Part shown: piece by piece, positions 1 to 8,792 of the stretch
Position numbering within the stretch: the stretch's first letter is position 1
Layout: each line of letters begins with the position of its first letter
DNA from: CAYIYO01 sp964367715
GTDB lineage: Bacteria > Chlamydiota > Chlamydiia > Chlamydiales > Criblamydiaceae
Length of the DNA: 31,780 bases
Assembly: GCA_964367715.1 (NCBI GenBank)
Contig: CAYIYO010000019.1
Span: forward strand, 1-31,780
Direction of reading: 5' to 3'
Program-made: the position numbers and the translations under genes
The notes under the pieces: model-generated
Database searches by the model: none
What the model was told of the DNA's origin: nothing
What the model saw: the letters and a program-made list of their open reading frames with translations, nothing else

Positions 1-22
1 CGCATCCGCGACCTGAAAAATC
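1..22. repeat. Edge-truncated small palindromic repeat (GGTCGC/GCGACC type)
   Basis: The window opens with CGCATCCGCGACCTGAAAAA, which matches one strand of the hairpin repeat at 7401-7420 and its flank (GCATCCGCGACCTTGAAAAA on the minus strand). The left half of the hairpin lies outside the window. It belongs to the small hairpin class described at 1695-1739 and 19430-19527. The rest of the first 70 bases shows nothing recognisable. Confidence 0.5.
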
Positions 23-70
23 CTCAAGTCTAGTCTGTGGAATGTGGAGTTTTTTACCGTTTAGGTTAAT

Positions 71-796
71 TTATCCGATGGAAAGCAGTAGCAGCGCATA
101 GGCGATGCTTGCAATGGCGAAGGCGCCGAAGTTGCGGATGTCTGCATTGGGCAGTTCGTGGCGTAGGACGTTGACGATGATGCCGCCCGCGATGAAGGCA
201 AGGGCTAGTGCAATGGCCGCTTGCGAGACATGACTGAGGTAGCCGGTGAGCCATCCGATGAATAGTGCGCTGACTAAAATCCCATTTCCAAACCGTTTAA
301 AAGAGTACTCGTCAATATCGCGAAGAGTCTGATCGTTGACCAGATTATGGAGTCCCATGGCGATGACAAAAAGAGTAAGAGGACGCACTTCCCGGTCGCT
401 TTGGTCCGCGATGGCGTCTCCAATAAGAAAGTTGAGGAAAGCGGCAGCGAGGAGATTGCTCCAAAACGCAACTTTTCCTAACTCTGTTTTTTTGTGGCGC
501 CATTGTTCGATTCCATAGGTGAAGATAACGCCAACGAGTGCGAGGATGTAGACGTGTTTTTCTAGGTAGGGGAAGGTCCCTGCGAATGTTTTTGTGAGTA
601 ATGCCTGACCTTCGGAGAGTTCGGGAAGGAGTTTGATGAAGACGTAGGCAACAGAGGTTCCTCCTGCGGCAGAGAGCAGTCTATGGTGCCAAAAGCGATC
701 GAGTCCATGAATTCTCGTGCTCAGTAAATGTACGACAGCGAGCAAAAGGACGCTGAGAAAAGAGAATAGCTCGTAATGTCCGTTTAGAAATGTCAT
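71..796 (-). CDS. ZIP-like integral membrane protein of unknown substrate
   Basis: A 241-residue protein that is almost entirely hydrophobic, with about seven or eight predicted membrane segments. The layout resembles distant members of the ZIP metal-transporter superfamily: a small-residue segment ending in 'KLLPEL' near residue 58, an 'MGLHNL' segment mid-protein where ZIP proteins carry H-N metal ligands, and a late 'RHELPN' motif. The full ZIP HNxxD/HExPHE ligand sets are not intact, so metal transport is an inference. The ATG lies 3 bases after the stop of the upstream DUF1295 gene, and an AAGGA precedes it inside that gene's 3' end, so the two genes are probably co-transcribed and translationally coupled. 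A generic membrane protein of another family is the alternative. Confidence 0.6.
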   Translation of the reverse strand: MTFLNGHYELFSFLSVLLLAVVHLLSTRIHGLDRFWHHRLLSAAGGTSVAYVFIKLLPELSEGQALLTKTFAGTFPYLEKHVYILALVGVIFTYGIEQWRHKKTELGKVAFWSNLLAAAFLNFLIGDAIADQSDREVRPLTLFVIAMGLHNLVNDQTLRDIDEYSFKRFGNGILVSALFIGWLTGYLSHVSQAAIALALAFIAGGIIVNVLRHELPNADIRNFGAFAIASIAYALLLLSIG

Positions 797-799
797 CTG

Positions 800-1567
800 C
801 TAGGAGTCCTTGTTTGCTTTAAAAAATGGCCAAAAAACAGGAACCGAAGCTGCATAGGCTGCAAAGGCAGGATTTTTCTTCCATTGCTCTTCAACTAGGG
901 GCACGCCCGATACATAGCGAATAAGTAGATGGAGTGTTAACGGACTGATCACTGTCCAAATAGGGACGTGAGCGCTGCAAAAGATCCATACTCCCCACCA
1001 AAAGAGAACTTCTCCTACATAGTTGGGATGCCGTGAATACTTCCACAATCCTTCTTGAAGGAAGGGGGGATGGGACGGATCGTTTTTGAAGTCGGCAAGT
1101 TGGCTGTCGGCAATGGCTTCGATGCGAAATCCTATCAGGGCGACGACAATTCCAACTAAAGAAAGAGGGCCGATGGAGACTTTATGGTCGAGAAGGAGGT
1201 AGAGGATTTCAGGGAGGATAATGATCCAGGCAAGTGTGGCTTGGAGGAGGAAGACTTTGAAAAATCCGTGGAGCTGCCATCTGTTTCCCCATGAGGATTC
1301 CATTTTTTGATATCTCCGGTCTTTACCATGAGTACGGTAGCGCATCGACAGGTGAGAGGTGAGACGAACAGCCCAAACGAGGACTAGGGTGACTAGAATG
1401 ATTTTTCCAGTTGAGAGTGGGGGTGTGAAGAAGGCGGCTAAAGCTAATGGAAGGAGAAGGCCTGTGGCCCAGGCGAGATCAAAGAGAGAGAAGTCCTTTT
1501 TTTTTATGCTAATCAGATAGCAGATAAAAAAATAGAGATAGACGCTAGTGATGAGAAGATAGGGCAT
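800..1567 (-). CDS. DUF1295 family membrane protein (steroid 5-alpha-reductase / ICMT-like)
   Basis: A 255-residue integral membrane protein. The diagnostic part is the C-terminal region with 'SRHPNYVGE' at about residues 178-186 followed by a hydrophobic 'FWWGVW' segment. This matches the DUF1295 group related to steroid 5-alpha reductases and isoprenylcysteine methyltransferases, where this motif lies in the NADPH or SAM binding half. The true substrate in bacteria is not established. The reading frame extends upstream to a TTG at 1603, but the ATG at 1567 is preceded by CCAGGAACTCAC, an AGGA at good spacing, so 1567 is chosen. It is first in a two-gene operon with the ZIP-like gene 3 bases downstream. 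Confidence 0.8.
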   Translation of the reverse strand: MPYLLITSVYLYFFICYLISIKKKDFSLFDLAWATGLLLPLALAAFFTPPLSTGKIILVTLVLVWAVRLTSHLSMRYRTHGKDRRYQKMESSWGNRWQLHGFFKVFLLQATLAWIIILPEILYLLLDHKVSIGPLSLVGIVVALIGFRIEAIADSQLADFKNDPSHPPFLQEGLWKYSRHPNYVGEVLFWWGVWIFCSAHVPIWTVISPLTLHLLIRYVSGVPLVEEQWKKNPAFAAYAASVPVFWPFFKANKDS

Positions 1568-1694
1568 GTGAGTTCCTGGTTTAATTGAGATTAATGTAAA
1601 CAAAGTATTTTTTTAATTGAAGGGGAATGTGCGGGAAGTAATATAGGCAAGTAACATAGGGGGGGATCTCTATGATCGCCTTTGATAAGGTTTT

Positions 1695-1739
1695 CATCGC
1701 GGTAGCGATGCAACAATTGTAATGTCGCTGCTGCGACAT
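1695..1739. repeat. Pair of small palindromic hairpins (CATCGCGGTAGCGATG and ATGTCGCTGCTGCGACAT)
   Basis: Two adjacent short perfect inverted repeats occupy the 256-base gap between the DUF1295 gene and the SDR gene: 1695-1710 (6-bp arms around GGTA) and 1722-1739. The first differs by one base from the hairpin at 19430-19445 and shares the flanking TTTTCATCGCGG. They look like one dispersed family. A role as transcript ends of the two minus-strand operons is possible, but no T-tract follows. Confidence 0.55.
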
Positions 1740-1781
1740 AACGCTTTAAATCATTTGTCTCTTAATAATCTTCCAAACTGT

Positions 1782-1807
1782 AGTCCCTCACCCTTAGGCG
1801 AGGGACT
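1782..1807. repeat. Hairpin AGTCCCTC...GAGGGACT
   Basis: An 8-bp perfect inverted repeat with an inner CC/GG pair, 17 bases beyond the stop codon of the SDR gene that ends at 1824 on the minus strand. It could act as a weak transcription terminator for the glycan operon. The sequence past the stem in that direction is ACAGTTTGG rather than a T-run, so this is uncertain. Confidence 0.4.
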
Positions 1808-1823
1808 TTCATGGCGTAATTAT

Positions 1824-2885
1824 TTATTGACGCGGCATGTGGGTGGAGTGCTTTGCCATCGTTTGTTCGATGAGAGGCAGGTTGTGCTGTGTCCATTCGA
1901 TTGTCGTTTTGAGACCTTCTAGGAAAGGTGTCTGGGCGACAAACTTAATGTCATTTTTTGCTTTTTCTGGGCATCCAAAGCGTTTTCCTGAATTGTCCCA
2001 TGGGCGTTTTGGTAGGTGTTCGACACCGCCTGCATTTGTTGTCAGGGCGTTGATGCCTTCTGCGAGTTCCTTGATGGAGACTTCGCTTCCTGTCGCCAAG
2101 TTGTAAACATCTCCTCCTTTTCCAAACAGTGCGCAGTGGATAAGACCTCTGGCGATGTCGTCGACGAAGATGAAGTCGCGCGTGGCGATCCCTTCATTTT
2201 CTAGGGGTAGTGGCATCTTTTTCAGTGCGCGGTAGATGAAGGTTGGGGTGACATTACGCCAAACCGTTGCGGGGGTTCCGCGCCATTGGCCTGCGCCTAG
2301 GATTTCGCCTGGACCGAAGACGTTTTGGAAGCGTGCGCGGACGACGGGAAGTTGGTGTTGTTTGAAGTAGTATTTTGCATAGAATTCGCCGATGATTTTC
2401 GAGATGGAGTAGGGACTATCCATATCGAGGTGGACCGTTTCGCATTCTTTTGAGGCGGCGGCGTTGTCGAAGGTTTTTTCTGCGACGGCGCATCCTGCGG
2501 CGGAGTAGACCACTTTTTTAATGTGTTTGAAATATTTAATTTTTTCAAATAGTTTAAGCGTCGTTAGTGTGTTGTTTTCGTGATCGGCGAGAGGATCGTG
2601 GATCGAGCTTTGGTTTCCGTGGTAGGTCGCCAAATGGAAAATGTAGGCGTACTCATCTTTTAAATTGTTTAGCAGAGCATCGTCGGTAATTGTTCCTTCG
2701 ATGAACCTCACACGTGCGTCATTTGGAACGTTAAATTTTTCTGCCGAGAGCAGGTTGTCGACGATATCGACCTTAACGGTGGGTGATGATGCGAGGATCA
2801 TCTTTGCGAGATTGCTGCCGACAAAACCCGCGCCCCCAATGATGAGGACTCGGGTATCATTAAAGGCATGGTGAAATGCTTCCAT
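1824..2885 (-). CDS. NAD-dependent epimerase/dehydratase (extended SDR, UDP-sugar epimerase-like)
   Basis: A 353-residue extended short-chain dehydrogenase/reductase. Residues 13-27 form the beta-alpha-beta nucleotide-binding turn with GGAGFVG (17-23). A conserved Ser lies in 'YSAAG' near 127, and the catalytic YxxxK is Y159/K163 in 'YSISK'. Family members epimerise or dehydrate nucleotide-activated sugars in the cytoplasm, using bound NAD. The exact sugar cannot be read from sequence. It is the last gene of the glycan operon, 2 bases after the stop of another SDR. A galE, rmlB or heptose-epimerase assignment would be guesswork, because the two SDRs here are only distantly alike outside the shared motifs. 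Confidence 0.85.
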   Translation of the reverse strand: MEAFHHAFNDTRVLIIGGAGFVGSNLAKMILASSPTVKVDIVDNLLSAEKFNVPNDARVRFIEGTITDDALLNNLKDEYAYIFHLATYHGNQSSIHDPLADHENNTLTTLKLFEKIKYFKHIKKVVYSAAGCAVAEKTFDNAAASKECETVHLDMDSPYSISKIIGEFYAKYYFKQHQLPVVRARFQNVFGPGEILGAGQWRGTPATVWRNVTPTFIYRALKKMPLPLENEGIATRDFIFVDDIARGLIHCALFGKGGDVYNLATGSEVSIKELAEGINALTTNAGGVEHLPKRPWDNSGKRFGCPEKAKNDIKFVAQTPFLEGLKTTIEWTQHNLPLIEQTMAKHSTHMPRQ

Positions 2886-2887
2886 GA

Positions 2888-3829
2888 TTAGTTTTTCTCT
2901 ACGGGTTTGAGGTGAGTGTAGGTTTGTGTGATGCCGTGGACTTTATACCATTCGATCGCGCGTTTGACACCTTCGTTGAGAGAGGTTTTTGTTTTCCAGT
3001 TGAAGTCTTTGTTCGTTTTGGACGGATCGATGAGGATTGTGAAGACATCATCGGGGTTGCGTGGGCGGACTTCCACTTCATTTTCTAGTGTGATGTTTAG
3101 GGCGTTGACTGTTTCATCAAAGAGTTCTTTGATCGAGTAGTCGGAGCCGCTAGAGATGTGGTAGTAGCCTTTTTCCCCTTCGCCGTGGATGGCAGAGATG
3201 ACAACGTCGACCAAGTCGTCGATGAAGACGAAGTCGCGGCGTGTGTCCATGACGAAACAGAGTTTTCCTGTCGTTAGACGTTGGTAGAATGTTGGGAGAG
3301 GGCCGCTGAGGTTGCGTGGACCGTACGCATTGGCGAGGCGGAAGGAGATGAAATCTAGGCCTGACAATTCGATGTAGTGTTCGCCTGCAGTTTTGCTGAT
3401 GGCGTAGCTGCTGCCGCGGGAGCTGATCGGATGGGAAAGCGTGATCGGCTGTTCTTGTGGTTTTAGACCGTAGCAGAGAGCTGTTTGGAAGTAGACAAGA
3501 CGTTTGACTTCGAGACGTTTGGAGGCTTCGGTGATGTAGACCGTTCCTAGGACGTTTGTTAGAGTGTCTTCTTCCCAGTTGTTAGGATCTTTGTAAGCGG
3601 CTGCGGCATGGACTACAATATCCGGAATGAATTCTTCGAATAGCGTGTTGACCAGTGCTTTGTCGGCGATTGTTCCTTCGACGAAGCGGAGATTAGGGTG
3701 GTCTTGAATGTTGTCGCGACGGCCTGTTTGGAGGTTGTCGATAGAAAGGACATGGTGGCCTTCGGCGAGAAGACGGTCTGCAAGGTGGGAGCCGACGAAG
3801 CCTGCGCCGCCGGTAATTAATATTTTCAT
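2888..3829 (-). CDS. NAD-dependent epimerase/dehydratase (UDP-glucose 4-epimerase-like SDR)
   Basis: A 313-residue extended SDR. It has GGAGFVG at residues 7-13, an acidic Asp at the end of strand 2 ('SIDN', typical of NAD rather than NADP preference), a Thr in place of the usual Ser in 'YFQTALCYG' near 116, and YAISK with Y142 and K146. The open frame extends upstream to 3928, but the start at 3829 is clear: its ATG overlaps the TGA of asnB in an ATGA, the glycine-rich turn then falls where it should, and AGAGG precedes it. It probably supplies an epimerised nucleotide sugar for the glycan made by the neighbouring transferases. Confidence 0.87.
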   Translation of the reverse strand: MKILITGGAGFVGSHLADRLLAEGHHVLSIDNLQTGRRDNIQDHPNLRFVEGTIADKALVNTLFEEFIPDIVVHAAAAYKDPNNWEEDTLTNVLGTVYITEASKRLEVKRLVYFQTALCYGLKPQEQPITLSHPISSRGSSYAISKTAGEHYIELSGLDFISFRLANAYGPRNLSGPLPTFYQRLTTGKLCFVMDTRRDFVFIDDLVDVVISAIHGEGEKGYYHISSGSDYSIKELFDETVNALNITLENEVEVRPRNPDDVFTILIDPSKTNKDFNWKTKTSLNEGVKRAIEWYKVHGITQTYTHLKPVEKN

Positions 3830-5763
3830 TTTATAGCCTCTAGTTCTTGTTCTTTTAATAATTGACGAAATTCGTGGTGACGATCGTGGAATTGCCGATG
3901 CCATAGTTCTAAGGAGAGAAGACCCCATATTTTGCGGCCAAATTTTGATTCGGATTCGAGTGCAGTTAGGATTTCTTTCTGATTGAAATAGGCGCGGTCT
4001 TGCATGCAGCTGCTGCTAAAGATATCCGTGACGAAGTCTTTGATGTCGTGTTTTAGCCATTGCGTGAGCGGGACGGGGAATCCCATCTTGTCTTTTCTGT
4101 TGAGGATGGCATCGGGAAGGACGTGACGCATGGCGTTGACGAGGACCATCTTTAGTGTGCCGTCTTTGAATTTGATGTTGGAGGGCATTGTCGCGGCAAA
4201 TTCAACTAGAGGGTGGTCGAGGAAAGGGACGCGGGATTCGACACCGTGGGCCATGCTCATGCGGTCTTCGACGTGGAGGAGGGCGCGCAGCAATGTTTTG
4301 AAGTCGAAGTGCGTCATACTGTCGAAGTAGGATTCTTTTCCGACATTTTTTCCGTGAAAAATTTCTTTGTAGTTGTCGAAAGGCGAGTAGCTTTGAAAGA
4401 GATCCCAATTGATTTCACTTTTCAGGGAAGGTGCGCGATTAATGAGACGGAAGTAGCGGGCATCGTGACTGTCTTGAAAGCCCTCTTTCCAAAACTCTTG
4501 GAGCAGCGGCATGTAGTTTTTTAGCGAGCGCAAGTTGGGGATAATTGACTCGTAGGTGACGATGAAGTTTCCGTTGTGCATGGTTCCGTTGATGGCGGAT
4601 TTAATGCATTGTTCGAAGTAGGCCATCAGGTAGCGCGTGTATCCGCCAAAGATTTCGTCGCCGCCTTGTCCACCGAGGACCACTTTGCGGTGTTGGGAGG
4701 CCAGCTTTGACACGTGGTATTGCGGGAAGGATCCCGGACCGGCGACAGGGTAGTCGAGGTGGTAGATCACATCTTCGATTGAGTCGATGAAGTCGTGTGA
4801 GGTGATATTGACCTCGTGCAGCGTCATGTTGTGTTTTTCTGCGAGGGCGCGTGCGTAGGCGCTTTCGTCATATTCGTCGCCGATGGCGAATTTTCCGTTG
4901 AACCCCATGAAGGGGCCTGCGTGACTTTGGTGTTTGCTGGCAACGGCACCGATGATGCTGGAGTCGATTCCGCCGCTGAGGTAGGCGCCGATGGGGACGT
5001 CGCTGCGTGTGTGCAGTTGGATTGATTCATCGAGAAGGTGGCGTAGCTTTTCTTCGAAATATTGGGGCGTGTGGTCGAAGTCTAGTTCGTAGTAGACTTC
5101 CCAGTATTTGGAGATATGGTATTTTCCATCTTTTGCTGTTAGCGTGTAGGCGGGGGGGAGTTCGTTGACATGTTGGAAGAGTGTTTTTGTTCCGAGACAA
5201 AATTGGAAGACCAGATAGTCTTGTAGGGCTTCCATATTTGTTTTTATTTCGGGAAGGAACGGCATTAGTGTTTTCACTTCGGAAGAGAAATAGAGCGTGT
5301 CGCCTTGCTGTGTGTAGTAGAAGGGCTTGATGCCGAAGCGGTCGCGGGCGCAGAAAAGTTGTTGACGACGGTTGTCCCATAGGGCGAAAGCGAACATGCC
5401 GCGTAGGTGATTAACGCAGTCTTCTCCCCATTGGTAGTAGGCCGCGAGGATGACTTCTGTGTCCGAGCTCGTACGAAAGGTGTAGTGCGCGGAGAGTTCT
5501 TTTTTTAGTTCGATGTAGTTGTAGATTTCGCCATTGTAGCAGAGGACATTGCCGTGGATGTCTTCCATTGGCTGTGCGCCGGTGGAGAGGTCAATAATCG
5601 TAAGACGTTGATGTGCAAAGCCTAGCGAATTATCTGTATGTGACCACCTGTTTTGACCATCTGGACCCCGGTGCTTTTGCAGCGTATTCATCACCTGGAG
5701 GTGTGCGTCGAGGTGTGGGTAGGGGTTACGTTTGAGATTAAAGATTCCTGCAATGCCACACAT
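3826..5763 (-). CDS. asnB: Glutamine-hydrolysing asparagine synthetase-type amidotransferase
   Basis: A 645-residue class II amidotransferase. It begins MCGIAGIF, so Cys2 is the expected N-terminal nucleophile that releases ammonia from glutamine. The glutaminase domain continues with 'NGEIYN' near 77. The synthetase domain carries the ATP pyrophosphatase loop 'SGGIDSS' at about 263-269. The family amidates aspartate to asparagine through an aspartyl-AMP intermediate. Members located in polysaccharide clusters often amidate sugar acids or peptides on the glycan instead, and this context suggests that role. The start has AAGGG 8 bases upstream. Its TGA overlaps the next gene's ATG, so the two are coupled. 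Confidence 0.93.
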   Translation of the reverse strand: MCGIAGIFNLKRNPYPHLDAHLQVMNTLQKHRGPDGQNRWSHTDNSLGFAHQRLTIIDLSTGAQPMEDIHGNVLCYNGEIYNYIELKKELSAHYTFRTSSDTEVILAAYYQWGEDCVNHLRGMFAFALWDNRRQQLFCARDRFGIKPFYYTQQGDTLYFSSEVKTLMPFLPEIKTNMEALQDYLVFQFCLGTKTLFQHVNELPPAYTLTAKDGKYHISKYWEVYYELDFDHTPQYFEEKLRHLLDESIQLHTRSDVPIGAYLSGGIDSSIIGAVASKHQSHAGPFMGFNGKFAIGDEYDESAYARALAEKHNMTLHEVNITSHDFIDSIEDVIYHLDYPVAGPGSFPQYHVSKLASQHRKVVLGGQGGDEIFGGYTRYLMAYFEQCIKSAINGTMHNGNFIVTYESIIPNLRSLKNYMPLLQEFWKEGFQDSHDARYFRLINRAPSLKSEINWDLFQSYSPFDNYKEIFHGKNVGKESYFDSMTHFDFKTLLRALLHVEDRMSMAHGVESRVPFLDHPLVEFAATMPSNIKFKDGTLKMVLVNAMRHVLPDAILNRKDKMGFPVPLTQWLKHDIKDFVTDIFSSSCMQDRAYFNQKEILTALESESKFGRKIWGLLSLELWHRQFHDRHHEFRQLLKEQELEAIK

Positions 5764-5813
5764 GTCATACCCTTCAAAAGTCTATTCAATTAGTAGACCA
5801 TTTTACAAGTCGT

Positions 5814-7292
5814 TCAGTTATTAGGCAACGAATTTGATGACCCATTCGCCGTCGACGTGAGGAGGCGTGTGCGGAGGAGGGAGAGGATAATGTCTTTGTC
5901 TTTTTTTTCTACGCAGAAGAACCAGAGAAAAGTGAAGTAGAGAAGAGTTGCTGTTGTTGTTGCTGTGCAATAGATTTCCATCGAAGAGAAAGGAAAAAAT
6001 GAAAGTGCGGCAACGATGCCAAGGCCGCTGACGATGGGGATAAGACGTTTGACAGGATAGCGCACGGGGAGGAGACGACGATTTAAGGGAAAGCTCATGA
6101 AGAGAAGAGTGAGGAAGCCTAGCAGCATTCCTAGTGCGGCACCTTCGAGGTGAAGAGAGGGGATGAGAAGGTAGCAAAAGCCGATTGTGGCGACCCCTGC
6201 TGTAATTTCCACGCACATTTGTAGGAGCGATTTTTTATAGAAAAGGAAACCTGTTGTGGAGATGCCATACACTCCCCACAGTGCTTGTGAAACAGCAATG
6301 ATGCCGATGATGGACCATATGTCGTAATAGAGAGGCTGTACCATCAAAAACACTAATGGTTTTGCAAGAGAGAAATAGCAAGCCAAAAGTGCACAGATGC
6401 CGATCGTGTAGTAGTAGAGAATTTTTCCAAATTGGGTGATAGCTTCTTCTGTTTTGTTGAGGAAAGAAAGCATATAAGGGGACCATGCGGAGATGAAGCT
6501 AGAAACGAAGAGTTCGATTGTCCTGCCAAAGTTGGATCCTAGGAAGAAGAGACCTAGCGCTTCGATGCTATCAAGTTCTTCTAAGATGTAACGCGAGGAG
6601 CTTTGTAAAAGAAAATATCCAATGAGGCCAAACATGTAGGGGTATCCAAATTTTATCATGTCGGGAAGGAAGCGCCATGCAAAACAGAAAGAAATTTCTT
6701 TAAATGCAAATAGCGTCATCAAAAGAATGCTCGCACACTGCCCCACAAAGGTTCCTACGACAATGCCCGTACACCCTTGTTGTGCGCCGATGACTAAGTA
6801 GAGAGAGGTGGTGAGGCAAAAAATGAGTTCGACAAGTGAACAGCAGACGACAAGTAGCGCGCGTTCGTGCAGGCGAAAATAGAGTGCGAGCGGAAGGCAG
6901 ATGGTGTTGAGAGCAAGACTCGCCAGACTGATTAATAGCAGATTTTTGTAGGCGAGGGGAATTCCTGTGAGGGAGCAAAAAGAGTCGATGAAGAGAGCGC
7001 TAAGGAGTAAAATAAGAGACGAATGACACAGGAGGGCGCACATGCCCGACCAGATAATTCCGTCGCGTTCTTTTGGGATTTCTGTCGACCAGTAGCAGCG
7101 GGAGAGAGAGACGCCAAGGCCTAGCGTGAAGAATCCACTCAGACAGAGAGTGACGATGCCGATAGCACCCAAGACGCCGTAGTCTTCGGGAGAGATATAT
7201 GCCGTGGTGAGGGGAAGGAGGAGGAAGGCGATGAGACGGGAGAGGACTTGTCCGCTGCCGTAGATGAATGTGCCTTTTAGTAGTCTTCCCAT
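5814..7292 (-). CDS. Wzx-type polysaccharide flippase (MOP superfamily)
   Basis: A 492-residue polytopic membrane protein with about 12-14 predicted hydrophobic segments. The N-terminus 'GTFIYGSGQVLSRLIAF' followed by 'TTAYISPEDYGVLG' is characteristic of the oligosaccharide flippase/O-antigen transporter family. Such proteins move an undecaprenyl-linked oligosaccharide across the inner membrane for assembly outside. The ATG is preceded by TTAGGAAAGC, a good ribosome site. It lies between the two glycosyltransferases upstream and asnB downstream (50-base gap). No Wzy-type polymerase or ligase was found in the window, so the assembly route is incomplete here. Confidence 0.87.
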   Translation of the reverse strand: MGRLLKGTFIYGSGQVLSRLIAFLLLPLTTAYISPEDYGVLGAIGIVTLCLSGFFTLGLGVSLSRCYWSTEIPKERDGIIWSGMCALLCHSSLILLLSALFIDSFCSLTGIPLAYKNLLLISLASLALNTICLPLALYFRLHERALLVVCCSLVELIFCLTTSLYLVIGAQQGCTGIVVGTFVGQCASILLMTLFAFKEISFCFAWRFLPDMIKFGYPYMFGLIGYFLLQSSSRYILEELDSIEALGLFFLGSNFGRTIELFVSSFISAWSPYMLSFLNKTEEAITQFGKILYYYTIGICALLACYFSLAKPLVFLMVQPLYYDIWSIIGIIAVSQALWGVYGISTTGFLFYKKSLLQMCVEITAGVATIGFCYLLIPSLHLEGAALGMLLGFLTLLFMSFPLNRRLLPVRYPVKRLIPIVSGLGIVAALSFFPFSSMEIYCTATTTATLLYFTFLWFFCVEKKDKDIILSLLRTRLLTSTANGSSNSLPNN

Positions 7293-7400
7293 GCTTTCCT
7301 AAAATAAAATAATTTTATATATAACTTTCTCCCGTCCAAATCTTACCACAACGGCCTATCAAAGCATCGAAAAGTCGATGCCATATATTGATAATTTTTC

Positions 7401-7420
7401 AAGGTCGCGGATGCGACCTT
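7401..7420. repeat. Perfect small hairpin AAGGTCGCGGATGCGACCTT
   Basis: An 8-bp perfect stem around GGAT, flanked by AT-rich sequence on both sides. It lies in the 222-base gap between the glycosyltransferase ending at 7515 and the flippase starting at 7292. A second copy is cut by the window's left edge (1-22). On the plus strand it is followed by AAATTTTTTT. In the minus direction, the one in which local genes are transcribed, it is followed by GAAAAATT, so terminator function for those genes is doubtful. Confidence 0.55.
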
Positions 7421-7443
7421 AAATTTTTTTCAATCTCGATATA

Positions 7444-7482
7444 TATACCGAACATGATTCAAAAATTGGCTTTTTTAGCATG
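7444..7482. repeat. Hybrid fragment of the palindromic MITE-like family
   Basis: Starts TATACCG, the end shared by type A and type C elements. From 7457 it continues with ATTCAAAAATTGGCTTTTTT and AGCATG, which is the sub-terminal part of the type B element at 29531 with one substitution. It therefore combines the tip of one element type with the inner arm of another. No matching right half was found, so it is a degenerate or truncated copy. Confidence 0.5.
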
Positions 7483-7514
7483 CCGATTTCGAGGACCTTT
7501 TTTGCCTTTCATCC

Positions 7515-8792
7515 TTATTCTTTTAGGATTAATTTTTTCAGAGTTTTGATCCCATGGATGATAGGGGTGGGGGAGTATTTTTTTATATTTTTCCAGAGAA
7601 CAACTTCTGTGCGTAGACGCGACCAGAGAAGGCGTTCGCGTAGACGATTTAGAGTGAGCCAGTGAGAGGAGGAAGCGTTTTTTGTTGTGAGGTTGCAGGC
7701 GTTCATGACCGTGTCGACCAGGTGACGGTAGGTATAGGCTTTGGAGAGGACGATGTCATTGTAGGCTTGAGTTGTGATTTTTTCTCGCAGGTTGTCATCT
7801 TTTAGTTGTGAGAGGATGGTGTCGATATTGGAAAAATCTTTTTTTAATTCGAGATAGTGAATATTGGGCTTGAGGACATCGTTGTAGCTGCCTTCGACAA
7901 GAATTTGGCAGGTGCGTGTGACGCAGGCTTCTAGGTGACGGGGAGAGAGGGCAAAGAGGTTGAGATTGCCGTCCATCCCTTTAAAGCAGGCGTTTTCTGT
8001 TTCTTCGAAGGTGGCGTTGGGATGTTGCGCGAGGAAGGCAGAGACCTTTTTTCTTATTGTGCCGTCGCTGTCGAGGATGCTGCTGCCGCCTTCGACGCCG
8101 ATCGTGTATTTTGAGCGTAGGAGGAAACGGTACCAATCAAGACCGAGCAGAGTGTCTTTTTCTTTTGTCGAGATATCGACATGGAGACCATGTGCGGGAG
8201 CTTTTTCGTTGAAAAGAGTGGCGATATAGGGCTTGAGCAGCCCGTGGCGGCCGAGCCAATATTCGGCATTCCATGCACGGTACGAGATGTCGATCTCTTT
8301 TTTGAGGCCTTCTTTCGATAGTTCTGTGATTGTTGATTCGAGCGCATCGTCAAGATATCCTGTCAGGACCGGATAGAATGCGACCTTTTCTTTGTCGACG
8401 CTGGAGTAAATTTTGTTCCATTCGCTGGGAGGAGCGACGCTGAAGACCTTGGTGATGCCGAAGTCGTTGATGAAACGGTTGACCCGTTCTGTTCCAATGA
8501 ATTCGTCTTGAGGGAGAGCGGCTTTGATTCCTGGTAGCTCTTTTAGTGGATGAAATTGTGCCGACCAGTCTTCGTAGGAGAGTTCGGACCAGCGCAGGCG
8601 GGCGAGGAATGTTGTTTGGTAGAGGATGAGATCGAACGGAATATTTTTTATGTACCAAGGGATGCCGAAGGCTGCGTTGACGAAGTAGAACGAAGAGTTG
8701 TGAAATTTTTCGAATGAAAAGATGTGGTCTTCGATGGTTTTTCGCATCGGAAAAGTGAAACGGTGGTAGTAGAGGACGAGAGTTTTTGTCAT
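7515..8792 (-). CDS. GT-B-like glycosyltransferase (CgeB/GT1-like), copy 2
   Basis: A 425-residue cytosolic protein, clearly paralogous to the gene directly upstream. The C-terminal half resembles GT-B glycosyltransferases of the CgeB/family 1 type: a glycine-rich 'GVEGGSS' segment, then 'FALSPRHLEACVTRTCQILVEG' near 295, with a conserved Glu where nucleotide-sugar binding is expected, then 'YLELKKDFSN'. Both paralogues also share 'DSDGTIRKK' in mid C-terminal half. Transfer of a sugar to a lipid-linked glycan is the likely job. The ATG overlaps the preceding stop (ATGA), so it depends on translation of the upstream copy. Donor and acceptor are unknown. Confidence 0.7.
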   Translation of the reverse strand: MTKTLVLYYHRFTFPMRKTIEDHIFSFEKFHNSSFYFVNAAFGIPWYIKNIPFDLILYQTTFLARLRWSELSYEDWSAQFHPLKELPGIKAALPQDEFIGTERVNRFINDFGITKVFSVAPPSEWNKIYSSVDKEKVAFYPVLTGYLDDALESTITELSKEGLKKEIDISYRAWNAEYWLGRHGLLKPYIATLFNEKAPAHGLHVDISTKEKDTLLGLDWYRFLLRSKYTIGVEGGSSILDSDGTIRKKVSAFLAQHPNATFEETENACFKGMDGNLNLFALSPRHLEACVTRTCQILVEGSYNDVLKPNIHYLELKKDFSNIDTILSQLKDDNLREKITTQAYNDIVLSKAYTYRHLVDTVMNACNLTTKNASSSHWLTLNRLRERLLWSRLRTEVVLWKNIKKYSPTPIIHGIKTLKKLILKE